Of a stretch of 17,170 bases of DNA, positions 15,133 to 17,170 are shown piece by piece; the stretch's first letter is position 1; every line of letters begins with the position of its first letter. This DNA comes from Chryseosolibacter sp040902445 (GTDB lineage: Bacteria > Bacteroidota > Bacteroidia > Cytophagales > Cyclobacteriaceae). The stretch is taken from assembly GCA_040902445.1 (NCBI GenBank), contig JBBDXJ010000267.1, positions 1-17,170 on the forward strand, given 5' to 3'. The position numbers were made by a program, and so were the translations under genes. The notes beneath the pieces are model-generated. The model searched no databases. It worked only from the letters and a program-made list of their open reading frames with translations, and was not told the DNA's origin.

Positions 15133-16637
15133 TCCATCTTAAAGCCGTCAATCTCCGGTTGACGGTAACGCCATAGTTTTTGTAAGATCTTTAATTCGTA
15201 AGGAAGGTTAAAAATGTTTTTATGATATCTGATGCTCGACAGTTTTCGAAGAACACTTCTTTTAGCCGGCGTTAGCCTGAAATCAGATACTGTCGGAAAC
15301 TGCGCGTTTAAAACTGTTTCGAATCCCAAAATCTTGTTAATCATTTCGGAGGTAAGCCATGGTGTCAGTGGATTTTTCCGCAAATCGAAGTTTTGCCATT
15401 CCGATCCCAGCCAGTCTTCCAGCTGCTCAGGAAATTTAAATCCGGATTTCTTCACAAATTCATACATTTCCGAGCCTTCGGTTGGTACTGGGCTATAAAC
15501 ATAAATGATGATCTCGGTTTGTGGATTAAGCTCCTTGATTTGTTTTATGTAAGCGATGTCCTGATCGATTTGCTCCATCACCTTTTCGGGACTCTCCCCG
15601 GGGAAGCCGAGCACAAAGGAATACTCGGGGATAATACCAAATTTTTTCATGCGTGCGGCGAACCGTTTCATTTGTTCTGTTGTCTGGGTGCCACCTTTAT
15701 CCATCTGTTTTAAAAGCGCATCATTACTGGTCTCGGCCCCGAAGAAAATCATCTTGCAGCCCGCTTCGCGCATCAGTTCGAGTGAATCATCGCTGTATTT
15801 ATCAACTGTATCGATGCGTCCCTCTCCCCACCATGACATTTTTTCATCTTTTATAAGACGGGCGAATTCAATGGTTCGTTTTTCACTAACGAAAAAATTG
15901 TTGTCGTGAAACTCAACAGCGTTCGCGCCGTATTGATCTATCAAATATTTAATATCCTTATAAATTAATGGAGCGGACTTTCCTTTCCAACGGGCATTGT
16001 AGATCGGGACTACCGCACAAAATGAACAGGTGAAAGGACACCCCATGCTCGAATGGTAGGCGGCAGTTCTGGAGCCCAGAAAAGTTTTTCCAAGGTAATT
16101 TGTTAAAGGATAAATTGAATTCAATTTTTCATACGGGAGCTGTGGTAGTTTATCCTGGTCTGAAAGTGCAGCCATCAGAGTTTTCACCACCTCCTGTCCC
16201 TTCCTGAATATTACATTTTGTATAAGTTCAGGCGCGGAGTTTTTTTCAAGAGCATCAAGCAATTGCGGAAACGCTGCATCGCCTGGTCCATTAATAATAT
16301 AATCAACGAACGAAGAATTTATGACCGATTTGTATTGATTAGACGCAAAATATCCGCCCCAGATAATAACTACATCAGGAAACTGTTCGCGAATCTTTTT
16401 CGAGAACGGGATAGCCTGTTTTAGTTGCGGACCGGGCATCACTGTGCAACCAAAATATTTGAAACGGCCGGTGCACAGATATCGTTGGATCGTTTCCCAA
16501 GGATCATTTTCGAGATTGCCGTCGACAAACACATAATCGTACCTTCCATCAATACTCGCACCAACCTGCAAAACAGAATTGGGGATACGGTGTTTGGCTC
16601 TGGCGCTTCGGGGATTGAAAAGAATTACCCTGTTCAT
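15129..16637 (-). CDS. Radical SAM protein with N-terminal cobalamin-binding-like domain
   Basis: A 502-aa enzyme of the B12-binding radical SAM group. The N-terminal part (about 1-150) has the Rossmann-like layout of such domains: VFVDGNLENDP (36-46), FGCTVMPGPQ (62-71), VVIIWGGYFAS (89-99) and VDYIINGPGD (111-120). The radical SAM domain follows, with CPFTCSFC (Cys200, Cys204, Cys207), AVEFHDNNFF, WWGEGRID, FFGAETSNDALL and FVLGFPGESPE. The classical DxHxxG cobalamin ligand is absent, and His16 is the only histidine before residue 195. It may bind cobalamin without a lower His ligand or have lost it. Enzymes of this kind methylate or rearrange unactivated carbons in lipids and natural products. 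Its stop overlaps the methyltransferase start by 4 bp. Confidence 0.88.
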   Translation of the reverse strand: MNRVILFNPRSARAKHRIPNSVLQVGASIDGRYDYVFVDGNLENDPWETIQRYLCTGRFKYFGCTVMPGPQLKQAIPFSKKIREQFPDVVIIWGGYFASNQYKSVINSSFVDYIINGPGDAAFPQLLDALEKNSAPELIQNVIFRKGQEVVKTLMAALSDQDKLPQLPYEKLNSIYPLTNYLGKTFLGSRTAAYHSSMGCPFTCSFCAVVPIYNARWKGKSAPLIYKDIKYLIDQYGANAVEFHDNNFFVSEKRTIEFARLIKDEKMSWWGEGRIDTVDKYSDDSLELMREAGCKMIFFGAETSNDALLKQMDKGGTQTTEQMKRFAARMKKFGIIPEYSFVLGFPGESPEKVMEQIDQDIAYIKQIKELNPQTEIIIYVYSPVPTEGSEMYEFVKKSGFKFPEQLEDWLGSEWQNFDLRKNPLTPWLTSEMINKILGFETVLNAQFPTVSDFRLTPAKRSVLRKLSSIRYHKNIFNLPYELKILQKLWRYRQPEIDGFKME

Positions 16638-16703
16638 GATTTGTTAAAGTTAATAAATTATGCCTTCATGAAACAATTTCGGAATACGCCGGCAATAATG
16701 GCC

Positions 16704-16734
16704 TTTCAAAATTGTAAAAGGTTGCTTACATTTA
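16704..16734 (+). promoter_or_regulatory. Weak Bacteroidota-type promoter before the right-edge gene
   Basis: TTTC (16704-16707) and TACATTTA (16727-16734) are separated by exactly 19 bases. Each box has one mismatch to TTTG and TAnnTTTG. The -7 box ends 26 bases before the TTG start at 16761. Correct spacing and placement, but imperfect boxes. Confidence 0.3.
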
Positions 16735-16760
16735 ATTGAACCTTAAAATGGACCAGGTAA

Positions 16761-17170
16761 TTGAAAAAAGTATTCACGGGACTGACTGTTCCGCAACAGT
16801 ACATATGCCTATCGTTGGAAGATTTCGAAAATCCGCTCTCTGTTTTCCTTACTGCGTTTAATAAAGATAGAATTCATGACGTCACCACGACTCAATTGTT
16901 TCTTGGATATATGCCCCTAATGATAGGAATTGTGTTCTCTGATAATAGCGATACCCTGGAGGAAGAAGAGCACGTTTGTCTGAATTTTATTCAAGGGGAA
17001 TCCCAAACAAGGAGCTCATGGAGAGGTTTTTTAAGTTTTAAAAACTGTTTGGCCAGGCTTATATTAAGAAGGATCTCGTGCAGAGAGTTAAAGGGGCAAC
17101 GCATTGTACTATATGAAGGGGAATATGGAGAACATCATTTCCTTAATCCATTTCATCAATTCATTAATAC
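16761..17170 (+). CDS. N-terminal part of an unidentified protein (3' end outside window)
   Basis: A frame opens right after a TAA (16758-16760) with TTG at 16761 and stays open for 136 codons to the window edge, with no stop. The product starts KKVFTGLTVPQQYICLS after the initiator and continues with QLFLGYMPLMIGIVFS, then an acidic patch (LEEEEHVCLNF). It later has RGFLSFKNCLARLILRRI and an aromatic/His-rich YEGEYGEHHFLNPFHQF. It is soluble-looking and has four cysteines. I do not recognise the family. The start is the first possible codon in the frame; an in-frame ATG exists only about 50 codons later. It is divergent from the cobalamin radical SAM gene across 123 bp, so it may or may not belong to the same pathway. 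Confidence 0.65.
   Translation, partial: MKKVFTGLTVPQQYICLSLEDFENPLSVFLTAFNKDRIHDVTTTQLFLGYMPLMIGIVFSDNSDTLEEEEHVCLNFIQGESQTRSSWRGFLSFKNCLARLILRRISCRELKGQRIVLYEGEYGEHHFLNPFHQFIN

Noticed and set aside
15232..16739. Several plus-strand frames of 60-106 codons opposite the cobalamin radical SAM gene
   Set aside because: The minus-strand gene has complete, ordered enzyme motifs throughout; the opposing frames are shadows without start signals or recognisable content.
16748..16861. A 37-codon ATG frame (MDQVIEKS...) at the right edge
   Set aside because: It is short and stops early, while the overlapping frame from 16761 stays open to the window end; only the longer frame looks coding.
1..17170. 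CRISPR arrays, tRNA or rRNA genes, and insertion-sequence transposases
   Set aside because: I found no regularly spaced direct repeats, no tRNA-like cloverleaf with a T-loop, no rRNA-like stretch and no transposase motif anywhere in the window.

Overview
The window looks like a chromosomal segment of a Bacteroidota bacterium, probably Cytophagia- or Chitinophagia-like (lineage below phylum is inference). The signs are a SecD-SecF fusion protein, FKBP-type lipoproteins, no Shine-Dalgarno-like leaders, and one very clean Bacteroidota promoter (TTTG, 19 bases, TAnnTTTG) at 3661-3691 on the minus strand.

Region 1 (1-3691). The 3' end of an unidentified plus-strand gene meets a minus-strand unit: a small single-pass membrane protein (115 aa), then secDF (993 aa), which ends at a strong rho-independent terminator (171-201).

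Region 2 (3692-4142). About 450 bp hold no convincing gene but several inverted repeats, including a nested multi-stem element at 3779-3894.

Region 3 (4143-9517), mostly housekeeping. The minus-strand series is a DHH/DHHA1 phosphoesterase, a two-domain FKBP lipoprotein, a one-domain FKBP lipoprotein and an RdgB-type nucleotide pyrophosphatase. ndk is divergent from it. A small DUF6883-like/DUF4926-like pair follows, with the first member broken by a frameshift. Then comes ruvB on the minus strand.

Region 4 (9625-12439), plus strand: apbE (FAD:protein FMN transferase), a ZIP-like metal permease with a histidine-rich loop, and a NodB-type polysaccharide deacetylase, packed 1-9 bp apart.

Region 5 (12436-17170), accessory-like: a GNAT-like acyltransferase (-), a radical SAM/SPASM-like protein (+), a class I methyltransferase and a cobalamin-binding-domain radical SAM protein (both -, translationally overlapping), and the start of an unknown plus-strand gene cut by the window edge. 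The deacetylase, acyltransferase, two radical SAM enzymes and methyltransferase may together modify a surface glycan, lipid or other small molecule; this is inference and the product is unknown. It is the best candidate here for an undescribed pathway. The best-supported single oddity is the frameshifted DUF6883-like gene, whose second half is intact in another frame.
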